The translations under genes were made by a program, and so were the position numbers. A DNA stretch of 64,000 nt from Phocoenobacter uteri. GTDB lineage: Bacteria > Pseudomonadota > Gammaproteobacteria > Enterobacterales > Pasteurellaceae. The notes beneath the pieces were generated by a model, which saw only the letters and a list, made by a program, of their open reading frames with translations, made no database searches and had not been told where the DNA came from. Below, piece by piece: positions 18,074-27,856 of the stretch. How positions within the stretch are numbered: the stretch's first letter is position 1; every line of letters starts with the position of its first letter. The stretch is taken from positions 1,178,001-1,242,000 of the forward strand of contig NZ_UGTA01000001.1 of NCBI RefSeq assembly GCF_900454895.1. Direction: 5' to 3'.

Positions 18074-20938
18074 ATGACACAAAAATTTGAAATGGCAGAT
18101 CGTTTTAATGCCAGCGCAGTAGAACAAGCACTTTATAAACACTGGGAAGAAAGTGGTTATTTTAAACCGACAATGACGGAAAATAATCCAAGCTTTTCAA
18201 TCGCAATCCCACCGCCAAATGTAACAGGTAGCTTACATATGGGACACGCATTCCAACAAACTTTAATGGATACGTTGATCCGCTTTAATCGTATGGAAGG
18301 CAATAATACCCTTTGGCAAGCAGGAACTGACCACGCGGGTATCGCAACACAAATGGTGGTTGAGCGTAAGATCGCAGCAGAAGAAAACAAAACACGCCAC
18401 GATTATGGACGTGATGCGTTTATTGATAAAATTTGGGAATGGAAAGCACAATCAGGTGGCACTATTTCTGAGCAAATGAAACGTTTAGGTAACTCAGTAG
18501 ACTGGGAACGTGAGCGTTTTACAATGGACGAAAGTCTATCAGAAGCAGTGAAAGAAGTATTCGTTCGCTTACACGAAGAAGGCTTGATTTATCGTGGTAA
18601 ACGCCTTGTAAACTGGGATCCAAAACTTCACACTGCGATTTCAGATTTAGAAGTTGAAAACAAAGAGTCAAAAGGCTCTATGTGGCATTTCCGCTATCCA
18701 TTAGCGAACGGCGAGAAAACCGCAGACGGTAAAGATTATGTGATTATTGCCACTACTCGTCCTGAAACAATGCTTGGCGACACGGCAATTGCGGTACACC
18801 CAGAAGATGAGCGTTATCAAGCGTTAATCGGTAAAACCGTTTTATTACCATTAGTAAACCGTGAAATCCCAATTATTGCCGATGATTACGTAGAAAAAGA
18901 ATTTGGAACAGGTGTGGTTAAAATTACCCCTGCTCACGATTTTAACGACTACGAAGTGGGTAAACGCCATAATTTACCGATGATCAACATTATGACGATC
19001 AATGCGGATATCCGTGATGTACCAGAAGTGGTGGGATCAAACGGTAAAGAATTAGCTGATTTTAACGCTGAAATTCCTACGGATTTTCGTGGCTTAGAGC
19101 GTTTTGTTGCACGTAAAAAAGTGGTTGCTGATTTAGACGCATTAGGCTTATTAGAAAAAATTGAACCACACGAATTAAAAGTGCCTTATGGCGATCGTGG
19201 TGGTGTGCCGATTGAACCAATGCTAACGGATCAATGGTATGTTGCAGTACAAGAATTAGCTAAACCTGCGATTGAAGCAGTGGAAAATGGCGATATTCAA
19301 TTCGTGCCAAAACAGTATGAAAACTTATATTTCTCGTGGATGCGTGATTTACAAGACTGGTGTATTTCTCGTCAATTATGGTGGGGACACCGCATTCCTG
19401 CGTGGTATGATGAGCAAGGTAATGTTTACGTGGGTCGTGATGAAGCAGAAGTGCGTCAAAAGCACAATATTGCTGAAAATATCACATTACGCCAAGATGA
19501 TGACGTGCTTGATACCTGGTTCTCATCAGCACTTTGGACGTTCTCAACCTTGGGGTGGCCAAAACAAACGCCTGAATTAAAAATGTTCCATTCAACAGAT
19601 GTGTTGATTACTGGTTTTGACATTATTTTCTTCTGGGTTGCACGTATGATTATGATGACGTTGCACTTTGTGAAAGATGAAAATGGCAAACCGCAAGTAC
19701 CATTCAAAACTGTGTATGTAACAGGCTTAATTCGTGATGAAAATGGTCAAAAAATGTCAAAATCTAAAGGTAACGTACTTGATCCATTAGATATGATTGA
19801 CGGTATTGATTTAGAATCCCTTGTTGAAAAACGTACTGGCAATATGATGCAACCACAAATGGCAGCGAAAATTGAGAAATCAACTCGCAAGCAGTTTGAA
19901 GACGGTATTGCCGCTCACGGAACGGACGCATTACGCTTTACCCTTTCTGCCTTAGCAACCAACGGACGTGATATCAACTGGGATATGAAACGCCTTGAAG
20001 GCTATCGTAATTTCTGTAACAAATTATGGAATGCGAGCCGTTTTGTGCTAACTAATGAAAAATTAGATTTAAGTGAAGGCGAGATCGAATATTCTGTGGC
20101 AGATCGTTGGATCGAATCGGAATTTAACCGCACCGTTGAAACATTTAGAAACAGCTTAAAACAGTTCCGTTTTGACCTGTGTGCAACGGCAATTTACGAA
20201 TTCACTTGGAACCAATTCTGCGACTGGTATTTAGAATTAACTAAGCCTGTTTTTGCAAACGGCACACAAGCTCAAATTCGTGGTGCAAGCTATACCTTGA
20301 TTAACGTTTTAGAAAAATTATTACGTTTATCACACCCAATGATGCCATTTATTACCGAAGAAATTTGGCAAAAAGTGAAAGGTTTTGCAGACATTGAAGC
20401 TGACACCATTATGCTACAAGCATTCCCACAAGTAGAATCTGAATTAACAGATCTTGATGCAGAAAAATCAATGAACTGGTTAAAAGACGTGGTAACGGCA
20501 GTGCGTAATATCCGTGCAGAAAGCAACATTGCACCAAGCAAAGCATTAACTTTATTATTCAGAAATGCGACTGAAAATGACCGCTTAATGTTAGCGGAAA
20601 ATGAAGTGCTATTAAAAGCAATTGCTAAACTTGATGAAGTGAATTTGCTAAATGCTGATGAAAAAGCACCGCTTAGCGTAGCAAAATTAGTGGGTAATAC
20701 CGAAGTGTTAGTGCCAATGGCAGATTTCATCAACAAAGATGCTGAGCTTACTCGCTTAAACAAAGAGATCGAGAAATATCATAACGAAATCAGTCGTATT
20801 GAGAAAAAACTCGGTAATGAAGCCTTTGTTGCCAAAGCACCAGCACAAGTTATTGAAAAAGAAAAAACCAAAATGGCAGATTACCAAACTGGCTTAGAAA
20901 AATTACAAGTTCAATATAAAGAAATTGAAGCATTGTAA
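18074..20938 (+). CDS. valS: Valyl-tRNA synthetase
   Basis: Class I aminoacyl-tRNA synthetase charging tRNA(Val). The HIGH-like motif is HMGH (55-58) within PPPNVTGSLHMGH. The KMSKS motif is exact at 560-564. An editing domain lies between them, and a C-terminal coiled coil (about 890-954) is rich in Glu and Lys. At 954 residues it matches the family. A strong terminator follows 13 bases after the stop. Confidence 0.97.
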   Translation: MTQKFEMADRFNASAVEQALYKHWEESGYFKPTMTENNPSFSIAIPPPNVTGSLHMGHAFQQTLMDTLIRFNRMEGNNTLWQAGTDHAGIATQMVVERKIAAEENKTRHDYGRDAFIDKIWEWKAQSGGTISEQMKRLGNSVDWERERFTMDESLSEAVKEVFVRLHEEGLIYRGKRLVNWDPKLHTAISDLEVENKESKGSMWHFRYPLANGEKTADGKDYVIIATTRPETMLGDTAIAVHPEDERYQALIGKTVLLPLVNREIPIIADDYVEKEFGTGVVKITPAHDFNDYEVGKRHNLPMINIMTINADIRDVPEVVGSNGKELADFNAEIPTDFRGLERFVARKKVVADLDALGLLEKIEPHELKVPYGDRGGVPIEPMLTDQWYVAVQELAKPAIEAVENGDIQFVPKQYENLYFSWMRDLQDWCISRQLWWGHRIPAWYDEQGNVYVGRDEAEVRQKHNIAENITLRQDDDVLDTWFSSALWTFSTLGWPKQTPELKMFHSTDVLITGFDIIFFWVARMIMMTLHFVKDENGKPQVPFKTVYVTGLIRDENGQKMSKSKGNVLDPLDMIDGIDLESLVEKRTGNMMQPQMAAKIEKSTRKQFEDGIAAHGTDALRFTLSALATNGRDINWDMKRLEGYRNFCNKLWNASRFVLTNEKLDLSEGEIEYSVADRWIESEFNRTVETFRNSLKQFRFDLCATAIYEFTWNQFCDWYLELTKPVFANGTQAQIRGASYTLINVLEKLLRLSHPMMPFITEEIWQKVKGFADIEADTIMLQAFPQVESELTDLDAEKSMNWLKDVVTAVRNIRAESNIAPSKALTLLFRNATENDRLMLAENEVLLKAIAKLDEVNLLNADEKAPLSVAKLVGNTEVLVPMADFINKDAELTRLNKEIEKYHNEISRIEKKLGNEAFVAKAPAQVIEKEKTKMADYQTGLEKLQVQYKEIEAL

Positions 20939-20951
20939 TTAAGTGAAACTG

Positions 20952-20981
20952 AATAGGCGTATGAAAGTACGCCTATTTTTT
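20952..20981 (+). terminator. Intrinsic terminator after valS
   Basis: Ten-base arms AATAGGCGTA and TACGCCTATT with a six-base loop, followed by a T run. Positioned directly after valS and before the transferase gene. Confidence 0.85.
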
Positions 20982-21007
20982 GTGTCTATAATTTAAGGAT
21001 AAACTAA

Positions 21008-22582
21008 ATGAAACGTAATCTTTTAATTTTAACCATTTATTCATTGGTTTTGTTCGCCAGTGAGATTTTGTATCGCCATCTACTAGCTCTCCCACCATTA
21101 GGAAAATTACTAGAAACCTTTGTGCTTACTTTTGTTATTCTTGCACTCTTTTTCTTTGCAAAATATCGTTTTACTCAAATCATTATTGGTGTCTTTGTTA
21201 CCTTCGGTTTTATCGTTAATAATATTCATTATGCAGTATATGAAACTTGGATAACAAGCCGTAATTATTTGCTCATGTTTACTGAAATAACAGAAGTAAC
21301 TAATGCTGGTTTTTCTATGCTTGACAGAATTGCTATTCCTATGATATGGGGGGGGGTAGAACTCACACTCTTCCTTTCTATTGCTAAATTTAGACGTAAA
21401 AAATCATCTTCTATTATTGCTGATATTCTCTTCTTCTTAGTCATTATTTTTCTCTGCGGACGAGCTTTTAAGTCTGATCATGATAGTAGTATTATTTTAA
21501 GAAGTAATTATTCTCGAATTAAAGCTAATACTTACTCTTTTACTAATTTTATTGGGAAAACACTACCCTATGAATTTTTCCATTTAAGTGATCTTCCTTT
21601 TTATACACACCCAAAGCCACAAGCAAATGCACCTAAAATAAAAAATATTATTTTTATTGTTGGAGAAAGCTTGAGTGCTAATAATGCACATGTATTTGGT
21701 TATCCACGTAATACAACACCATTCTTGGACAAAATGCTCAATGATAAACAAGCTATTGTAAAAACAAGTTATTCTACTGGGCTACTTACAAGATTATCAC
21801 TACCTCCTTTTTTTAATGCCATTCCATACCCAAATGGTATGAAACAGATTGATACTGGTAATACTAATTTATTTAGACTAGCCAAAGAGCAAGGATTTAA
21901 AACAAACTACCATTCTTCTCAACCAGAATGGGAAATGGGGATTTTAAATATTATGGGCAAACGTTGGATTGATAAAGTAACTTTTCCTACGGAAAAAGGT
22001 ATTTCACTCTACGAAGGAATGAACGATCACAAATTACTACCATACTTAGAAAAAATGAATTTATCTAATGATTCACACTTTTTGGTGCTTCATCAGCGTG
22101 GTTCTCATATGCCTTATGGAAAATATTTAACCGAAGAGGAAAAAATCTTTAAGGGTAATACCCCTTTGGATAACTACGATAGCACCGTTTATAATACAGA
22201 TTTATTTATCAAAAAAGTATTTGAATTTTTACAAAAACAGCCAAATGATGACTGGGTACTCATCTACACATCAGATCACGGTCAAAATGTATCAAATAAA
22301 GTTTATAATCAAGGAACAAATATTGGAGCAAACTACACTGTTCCAGTCTTTATTTACACCCCAAATAAAGCCTTAAAACAGACAATTGATAAACAATTTG
22401 AACAATGTAAAAAACTTATTCATCATCAACTCGCAACCTTTATTATCAACACATTAGGTTATGATATGCCGATCAGCGATTGTAAAACTGGTGTAATAAA
22501 TTCAGGAATGCTAAGTGGCGATGAAGGTTACTTGAAAATTTCTGATGATAAAATAGAACAAGTTTATCCAACAAAAAACTAA
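21008..22582 (+). CDS. Phosphoethanolamine transferase-like membrane enzyme
   Basis: A 524-residue protein with an N-terminal membrane domain (about five helices, residues 5-150) and a periplasmic alkaline-phosphatase/sulfatase-fold domain. Metal and catalytic motifs are VGES (218-221), GYPRNTTP, the TRLSLPPFF block that should hold the nucleophile threonine, and SDHG (422-425). Family members add phosphoethanolamine to lipid A, heptose or LOS sugars; which acceptor is unknown. Codons 114-117 contain a run of nine G, a likely slippage site for phase variation. In this sequence the frame is open (ON). Confidence 0.82.
   Translation: MKRNLLILTIYSLVLFASEILYRHLLALPPLGKLLETFVLTFVILALFFFAKYRFTQIIIGVFVTFGFIVNNIHYAVYETWITSRNYLLMFTEITEVTNAGFSMLDRIAIPMIWGGVELTLFLSIAKFRRKKSSSIIADILFFLVIIFLCGRAFKSDHDSSIILRSNYSRIKANTYSFTNFIGKTLPYEFFHLSDLPFYTHPKPQANAPKIKNIIFIVGESLSANNAHVFGYPRNTTPFLDKMLNDKQAIVKTSYSTGLLTRLSLPPFFNAIPYPNGMKQIDTGNTNLFRLAKEQGFKTNYHSSQPEWEMGILNIMGKRWIDKVTFPTEKGISLYEGMNDHKLLPYLEKMNLSNDSHFLVLHQRGSHMPYGKYLTEEEKIFKGNTPLDNYDSTVYNTDLFIKKVFEFLQKQPNDDWVLIYTSDHGQNVSNKVYNQGTNIGANYTVPVFIYTPNKALKQTIDKQFEQCKKLIHHQLATFIINTLGYDMPISDCKTGVINSGMLSGDEGYLKISDDKIEQVYPTKN
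21348..21356 (+). repeat. Coding homopolymer of nine G
   Basis: Nine consecutive G bases within codons Trp114-Gly115-Gly116-Val117 of the phosphoethanolamine transferase-like gene. Gain or loss of one G would shift the frame after the third or fourth membrane helix and remove the whole catalytic domain. Poly-G tracts in surface-modification genes are classic contingency loci in Pasteurellaceae and Neisseria. Confidence 0.75.
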
Positions 22583-22591
22583 TCTCAAAAA

Positions 22592-22619
22592 TAAGGGAAG
22601 ATTCACTTATCTTCCCTTA
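22592..22619 (+). terminator. Hairpin after the transferase gene
   Basis: Perfect 11-base arms TAAGGGAAGAT and ATCTTCCCTTA with a six-base loop, ten bases after the stop. The following sequence is only moderately T-rich, so termination may be partial. It separates the gene from lon. Confidence 0.65.
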
Positions 22620-22701
22620 AATCTCTCTTATTTTAACTTGAAATATTCAAAACAAGCCCCATAATAGAGCAATATAATTAAAATTTAATATAGAGTTTAT
22701 T

Positions 22702-25098
22702 ATGGCGATGAAAAAAGAGAGTTTTGATTTGCCACTACTTCCATTAAGAGATGTAGTGGTTTTTCCATTTATGGTAATGCCTTTATTTGTAGGGCGAGAA
22801 AAATCAATCAAAAGTTTACAAGTAGCAATGGATAATAATAAGCAATTATTTTTAACCACTCAAAAAGATCCAAGTAATGAAGATCCAAAAATAGATGATA
22901 TTTATGATGTGGGGGTGATTGCTAACATTATTCAAATGCTAAACCTACCAGATGGTACTGTAAAAGTCTTAGTTGAAGGGCAACACCGTGCCAAAATCAA
23001 ACATACCAATGAAACACCAGAAGGAATTTTTGCAACAGTTGAACCACTCATTTCAGACGAAATCTATGATGAAAAAGAGTTGAAAGCAATTTCAAAGGCT
23101 ACCTTATCTGAGTTTGAAAATTATGTAAAAAACAATAAAAAAGTACCCGCTGAAATTCTACCAAAATTACAAAAAATTACCTTTGAAGAGCGTTTAGCGG
23201 ATACGATGGCAGCAAATTTAGTTGCCCCAGCAAAACAAAAACAAAAACTGCTAGAAACCATCGATCTTATTCCGCGTTTTGAAGCTTTGCTGATTGCAAT
23301 GGCAACGGAGATTGATACCCTTGAAACAGAAAGCCGTATTCGTAACCGTGTAAAACAGCAGATGGAAAAAAATCAGCGTGATTACTATTTGAATGAGCAA
23401 ATTAAAGCCATTCAAAAAGAGTTAGGCAATGGCGAAGAACAAGAAGCAAGTGAATTAGAACAACTTAAACAAAAAATTGATGAGGCTAAAATGCCAGCAG
23501 AAGCAAAAGAAAAAGCGGATGCTGAATTTAAAAAGCTAAAACTAATGCCACAAGGCTCTGCGGAGGCAACGGTGGTACGTGGTTATATTGATTGGCTGTT
23601 ACAAGTGCCGTGGAGCAAGCGGTCAGTTGTGAAGAAGAATTTGCAAAAAGCCCAAGAGGTCTTAGATCAAGATCATCACGGTTTAGAGCGAGTAAAAGAG
23701 CGAATTTTAGAATATTTAGCGGTGCAAACTCGCTTAAATAAATTAAAAGGTCCAATTTTATGTTTAGTCGGTCCTCCAGGTGTGGGGAAAACCTCATTGG
23801 GACAATCTATTGCGAATGCAACAGGGCGTAAATATGTTCGAATGGCATTAGGTGGCGTGCGTGATGAAGCAGAAATTCGTGGACATCGCCGCACTTACAT
23901 CGGTTCAATGCCAGGTCAGTTAATTCAAAAAATGGCAAAAGTAGGGGTTAAAAACCCATTATTCTTGCTTGATGAGATTGACAAGATGGCACAGGATATG
24001 CGTGGCGATCCTGCTTCTGCATTACTTGAAGTGTTAGATCCTGAACAAAACAAAGCCTTTAACGATCACTATTTAGAAGTAGATTACGATCTTTCTGATG
24101 TAATGTTCGTGGCAACCTCAAATTCAATGAATATTCCCTCTGCTCTACTCGACAGAATGGAAGTCATTCGTCTTTCTGGTTATACCGAAGACGAAAAAAT
24201 GAACATTGCGTTGAAACATTTAGTTGCAAAACAGAAGAAAAACAATGGGTTAAAAGAAAAAGAGTTAACCATTGAGGATAGTGCAATTTTAGACATTATT
24301 CGCTATTACACCCGTGAAGCCGGCGTGCGTAGTTTAGAGCGTGAAATTGCCAAAATCTGTCGCAAAGCAGTAAAAAGCCTTGTATTAGATAAAAAATTAA
24401 AATCAATTACAGTTAATTCGGATAATCTTAATGATTACTTAGGTGTAAAACGCTTTGATTATGGCAAAATGGATACCCAAAACCGTATTGGTGAAGTAAC
24501 AGGGCTTGCGTGGACAGAAGTCGGTGGCGATTTGCTCACGATAGAAACAGCCTCCGTTGTTGGTAAAGGTAAATTCTCATTTACAGGTTCACTGGGCGAT
24601 GTAATGAAAGAATCAATCCAAACAGCAATGGTTGTGGTACGTGCGAGAGCTGAAAAATTAGGAATTGCGAGTGATTTTCACGAAAAACGTGATATTCACG
24701 TTCACGTACCTGATGGTGCAACACCAAAAGATGGCCCAAGTGCAGGGATTGCAATGTGTACCGCGTTAATCTCAACCTTAACAGGCAATCCCGTTCGAGC
24801 TGATGTAGCAATGACAGGTGAAATTAGTTTACGTGGTAAAGTCTTGCCAATCGGAGGCTTAAAAGAGAAATTATTGGCAGCGCATCGTGGAGGCATTAAA
24901 ACCGTGATTATTCCAAAAGAGAATGAAAAAGATCTGGAAGAAATCCCTGAGAATGCAAAACAAGCATTGTCAATTTATGCTGTAGAAACCATTGACGAGG
25001 TACTAAGTCTAGCCTTAGAAAAAGCGCCACAAGGGATTGAAATTGTGCCTCACTCCCAAATTCAAGTAAAAACCGAAAATTCAGTATCGGTTCAATAA
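22702..25098 (+). CDS. lon: ATP-dependent protease Lon
   Basis: Cytoplasmic AAA+ serine protease for damaged and regulatory proteins. It has an N-terminal LON substrate-binding domain (PLLPLRDVVVFP), Walker A GPPGVGKT (357-364), Walker B LFLLDEID, and a protease domain with Ser680 in DGPSAGIAM and Lys723 in GGLKEKLLAAHRGG. It is 798 residues, slightly longer than E. coli Lon (784). An uptake sequence is embedded near 23614. No clear heat-shock promoter could be assigned by eye. Confidence 0.97.
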   Translation: MAMKKESFDLPLLPLRDVVVFPFMVMPLFVGREKSIKSLQVAMDNNKQLFLTTQKDPSNEDPKIDDIYDVGVIANIIQMLNLPDGTVKVLVEGQHRAKIKHTNETPEGIFATVEPLISDEIYDEKELKAISKATLSEFENYVKNNKKVPAEILPKLQKITFEERLADTMAANLVAPAKQKQKLLETIDLIPRFEALLIAMATEIDTLETESRIRNRVKQQMEKNQRDYYLNEQIKAIQKELGNGEEQEASELEQLKQKIDEAKMPAEAKEKADAEFKKLKLMPQGSAEATVVRGYIDWLLQVPWSKRSVVKKNLQKAQEVLDQDHHGLERVKERILEYLAVQTRLNKLKGPILCLVGPPGVGKTSLGQSIANATGRKYVRMALGGVRDEAEIRGHRRTYIGSMPGQLIQKMAKVGVKNPLFLLDEIDKMAQDMRGDPASALLEVLDPEQNKAFNDHYLEVDYDLSDVMFVATSNSMNIPSALLDRMEVIRLSGYTEDEKMNIALKHLVAKQKKNNGLKEKELTIEDSAILDIIRYYTREAGVRSLEREIAKICRKAVKSLVLDKKLKSITVNSDNLNDYLGVKRFDYGKMDTQNRIGEVTGLAWTEVGGDLLTIETASVVGKGKFSFTGSLGDVMKESIQTAMVVVRARAEKLGIASDFHEKRDIHVHVPDGATPKDGPSAGIAMCTALISTLTGNPVRADVAMTGEISLRGKVLPIGGLKEKLLAAHRGGIKTVIIPKENEKDLEEIPENAKQALSIYAVETIDEVLSLALEKAPQGIEIVPHSQIQVKTENSVSVQ

Positions 25099-25104
25099 CC
25101 TACT

Positions 25105-25152
25105 AAGCGGTGTGATTTTGTAAAAAATTTGCAAAATCACACCGCTTGTTTT
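25105..25152 (+). terminator. Uptake-sequence hairpin terminator after lon
   Basis: Sixteen-base arms (AAGCGGTGTGATTTTG at 25105-25120 and CAAAATCACACCGCTT at 25132-25147) followed by GTTTTT. Each arm includes an Apl-type uptake-sequence core. A strong intrinsic terminator seven bases after lon. Confidence 0.85.
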
Positions 25153-25227
25153 TGACTATTCCTAGTAAAAATATCTGTTTTAAAGTAAAATCCCCATAAT
25201 TATGATTTATTTTTATAAGGTTATCCT

Positions 25228-26016
25228 GTGCAAAAACGAGATTATGTTCGCCAATCTAAAAAAAGTAATAATAATAGAGTCTTTATTTTTGCTATTATTA
25301 TCATTCTTCTATTATCAGCAGTATCATTTTTATGGTTTTTAAAAGAAAAAGCGCCTGTGCCTGTTCAAAAAACAGTAATAACTAAGCCAGAACCAAAAGA
25401 ACAAAGTATTCTACCAAGCCGCCCAGAAGAGCGTTATAGCTACATCCGTGATCTAGAAACCAGAGAAATCGCTGTTGATGATGAGCAGGCTTTCAATAAA
25501 CTTGCTCAGCTGAATGAGAAACAAAAAGCATTACTAAAAGAGAGAGAATTAGCAGAACAAAGACGCCTTGCTGAAATTGAGCAGGCAAACAATACAGCCT
25601 CTGCTACCCCACAAATTAAACCTATTGAAACACCGATTATCCGTATTCAAAAAGAAAGCAAGGTAGATAAAGAGCAAGAAAAACAGCAACGTTTAGAGCA
25701 ACAGCGTGCCGAAGATGAACGTTTAGCAATTGAACAAAAGAAACTTGAACAACAACGCCAAGCACAAAGAGAACAAGCTAAACAAAACAGTCCTAAACCC
25801 ACCGCTCGTTTTGGTGTACAGTGTGGTGCATTTAGAAACAGTGATCAAGCAGAAAATATGTATGCTCGCTTATCTATGGCTGGATTTAACGCTCAAGTAA
25901 TCAAAGGTAATAAGTGGAATAGAGTGATTATTGCACCAATTAACACAAAATCAGAAGCAAAAAAGATCATGCAAAAAGTCAAACCTATCGCAGATTGTAT
26001 TGTGGTTGGGTTCTAA
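25228..26016 (+). CDS. ftsN: Cell division protein FtsN
   Basis: A 262-residue bitopic protein: basic cytoplasmic tail, one membrane helix (about 20-40), a long periplasmic Gln/Glu/Lys-rich linker with a predicted coiled coil (about 90-190), and a C-terminal SPOR domain (FGVQCGAFRNSDQAENMYARL to the end) that binds denuded septal glycan. FtsN triggers septal synthesis through FtsA and FtsQLB. The GTG start at 25228 follows TAAGG. Confidence 0.88.
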   Translation: MQKRDYVRQSKKSNNNRVFIFAIIIILLLSAVSFLWFLKEKAPVPVQKTVITKPEPKEQSILPSRPEERYSYIRDLETREIAVDDEQAFNKLAQLNEKQKALLKERELAEQRRLAEIEQANNTASATPQIKPIETPIIRIQKESKVDKEQEKQQRLEQQRAEDERLAIEQKKLEQQRQAQREQAKQNSPKPTARFGVQCGAFRNSDQAENMYARLSMAGFNAQVIKGNKWNRVIIAPINTKSEAKKIMQKVKPIADCIVVGF

Positions 26017-26050
26017 TAAAAACACTATTTTACAATTTAAATAGTATTAA

Positions 26051-26093
26051 AAAAGTGGGAAAAACCTATGCTATAGTGTTTTAGCCCACTTTT
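26051..26093 (+). terminator. Hairpin after ftsN
   Basis: Arms AAAAGTGGG (26051-26059) and CCCACTTTT (26085-26093) with a 25-base loop, 35 bases after the ftsN stop. Plausible terminator, though the loop is long. Confidence 0.5.
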
Positions 26094-26584
26094 CAAATAA
26101 CAACTTTTCTTTATGACTAATATCTACGAATTCTGTACTTAGCATAAGATTCAATAAATATTCTATTTGTAATAGCATGATTACTTTCAAAAAAATCAAA
26201 GATATTAGTATCTTTAAAAATCATAATATCAAAAGCAAATGGCATACATAGATACAACAGTATCCCTCGGTTTTATCAAATTTCTATTATGTTTATATCA
26301 ATCTCATTTACTGTCACAATAAAAACTCTTTTTACTCATAGCCTTTCTAATACCTATAAAACTAGTAATAATAAAAATTTCAAATTTTTTCGATTAAGCC
26401 TATTTCCCTCATTTTTATTATTAAACAAATCTAAAACAAGCGGTTATATTTTTATCACTTTTTGCAAAAAGATGGGAAGATATGATGAACAATAATCATT
26501 GTTTTATAAAATCCTAAAAGATAAAGTCATAAACGGAAATACCCTATAAAAACAAGAGAATATAGTAAATCACAGCATTACAAC
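26094..26584. other. AT-rich gap with one uptake sequence
   Basis: No supported gene. A 42-codon minus-strand frame (26117-26245, starting MPFAFDIMIFKD and ending YRIRRY) has protein-like composition but no clear ribosome site and may be a remnant. A plus-strand open frame at 26289-26495 spans an uptake sequence (26436-26444 with a TTTGCAAA-like block) and is probably chance. Confidence 0.5.
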
Positions 26585-27301
26585 TTATACTTCTTCATCT
26601 TGTTTTTCTAACATTTCCTGTTTTAATTTTCGTGCAATTTCTCTTCCCTTTCTTTGGGCTTCTTTAATTTCCGCCTCACTTAAAATACGATCATCTGCTT
26701 CAAAAATACAGCGATATTTAATGCAAGTTTTATATTTTTCACAGTGTTCTTTCAAAATATAATAGTACTGTTCTAAGCGTTTACTTTTACCCCGAGCAAT
26801 TGCCTTTTTCAATGCTTCTTCTGAAATATCCTTTTCAAGTTCTTCTGATAAAACATCCGCTATTTCTTTATAACTTAAATCAGCAATATTTTTTATTTGA
26901 AGGATTTCATCTGCAAACAATTTCATATTCTGTGGCTTTTCCTGTAATGAATCTCCTTCTGTATCTTCTGATAACGGAGAATATTTCAAGTAGAATTGTG
27001 ATGATAAATTTGTAGGAGTACGGGAAAGATTTTGATATTCATCACTTGATTTCAAGATGTTGATATAGTTGCGTAGCTTACCAACTTTCTCTTTTTTAAA
27101 TGATTTTAGAAAACTTTTTTTAAACACTGTTTTAAAGTTCTCAAAATCATTTATAAGCTCTTCTTTTTCATAAATAATATCAAATGCTTTCTGTTGAGTC
27201 AGCCCCATCTCAGAAAGCATATTTTTTAATTTTTGCTGTAAAAATTCTAACTCTTCGTTAGTTGATTTCACTGACTTGACTCTTAAATACGTTTTGCACA
27301 T
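26585..27301 (-). CDS. Hypothetical charged helical protein
   Basis: I do not recognise this 238-residue protein. It is very rich in Lys and Glu and mostly helical. The middle (about 145-180, LSYKEIADVLSEE then ALKKAIARGKSKR) resembles a helix-turn-helix, so DNA binding is possible but unproven. Two cysteine-containing stretches (EHCEKYKTCIKYRC) follow. Its ATG at 27301 overlaps the end of the upstream secreted-protein gene by 19 bases, so the two are likely one transcript. A second ATG start deeper in the frame cannot be excluded. Confidence 0.6.
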   Translation of the reverse strand: MCKTYLRVKSVKSTNEELEFLQQKLKNMLSEMGLTQQKAFDIIYEKEELINDFENFKTVFKKSFLKSFKKEKVGKLRNYINILKSSDEYQNLSRTPTNLSSQFYLKYSPLSEDTEGDSLQEKPQNMKLFADEILQIKNIADLSYKEIADVLSEELEKDISEEALKKAIARGKSKRLEQYYYILKEHCEKYKTCIKYRCIFEADDRILSEAEIKEAQRKGREIARKLKQEMLEKQDEEV

Positions 27302-27588
27302 TCCTGATACGTTGTACTTTCAGACTCAAGGAGCTTTGTTACAGCATTCCGTCTTTCAATACATTTTTCCATTTTTTTAAAAATGTAAACACTTTCAGAA
27401 TCACGAGCACATTGAGCAATAACCTCTTCGCGTTTTTGCCAAAATTTATAAAATGCCTCTACCTCATTAACACAGGTTTTGGTTCTTTCATAATCTTTAA
27501 CTATTTCACTTGTTCTCCAATAATTTTGAGCAAATGATGAAGTCACAAAACTTAAAGATAAAATAATCAATAAAAACGATTTTTTCAT
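27283..27588 (-). CDS. Hypothetical small secreted protein
   Basis: 101 residues from the ATG at 27588, which has a perfect GGAGG ribosome site; the longer frame to 27681 is unlikely. A signal peptide is clear (MKKSFLLIILSLSFVTSSFA, cleavage after FA). The mature part of about 81 residues is charged and holds four cysteines (KTCV, AQCA, EKCI, QECA), suggesting two disulfides in the periplasm. Function unknown. Paired with the overlapping downstream gene. Confidence 0.7.
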   Translation of the reverse strand: MKKSFLLIILSLSFVTSSFAQNYWRTSEIVKDYERTKTCVNEVEAFYKFWQKREEVIAQCARDSESVYIFKKMEKCIERRNAVTKLLESESTTYQECAKRI

Positions 27589-27856
27589 ACAACCTCCATA
27601 ACAATATAATTGATGACAATAATTGTACAAAAAAAAAACAACTGTCGAGCGTGATTTTAATTTTTTATAAAATTTATTCAAAAAATGTGATGTGGATCAT
27701 TTTTTAGAATAAAGAAGCAATTTTTATAATAGGCAAGATCATCCGACCAAAGAAAATATCTAGTAGGTTCGTTATGATAATAATGGTAGAATTGACGGAT
27801 ATTTATTTTTGTAAATTTTGATGAAAATATAACCGCTTATAATTTAAGGAATAAAA

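Noticed and set aside
26289..26495. Open frame of 68 codons on the plus strand
   Set aside because: Low-complexity composition, no ribosome site, and it runs through an uptake sequence; more likely chance.
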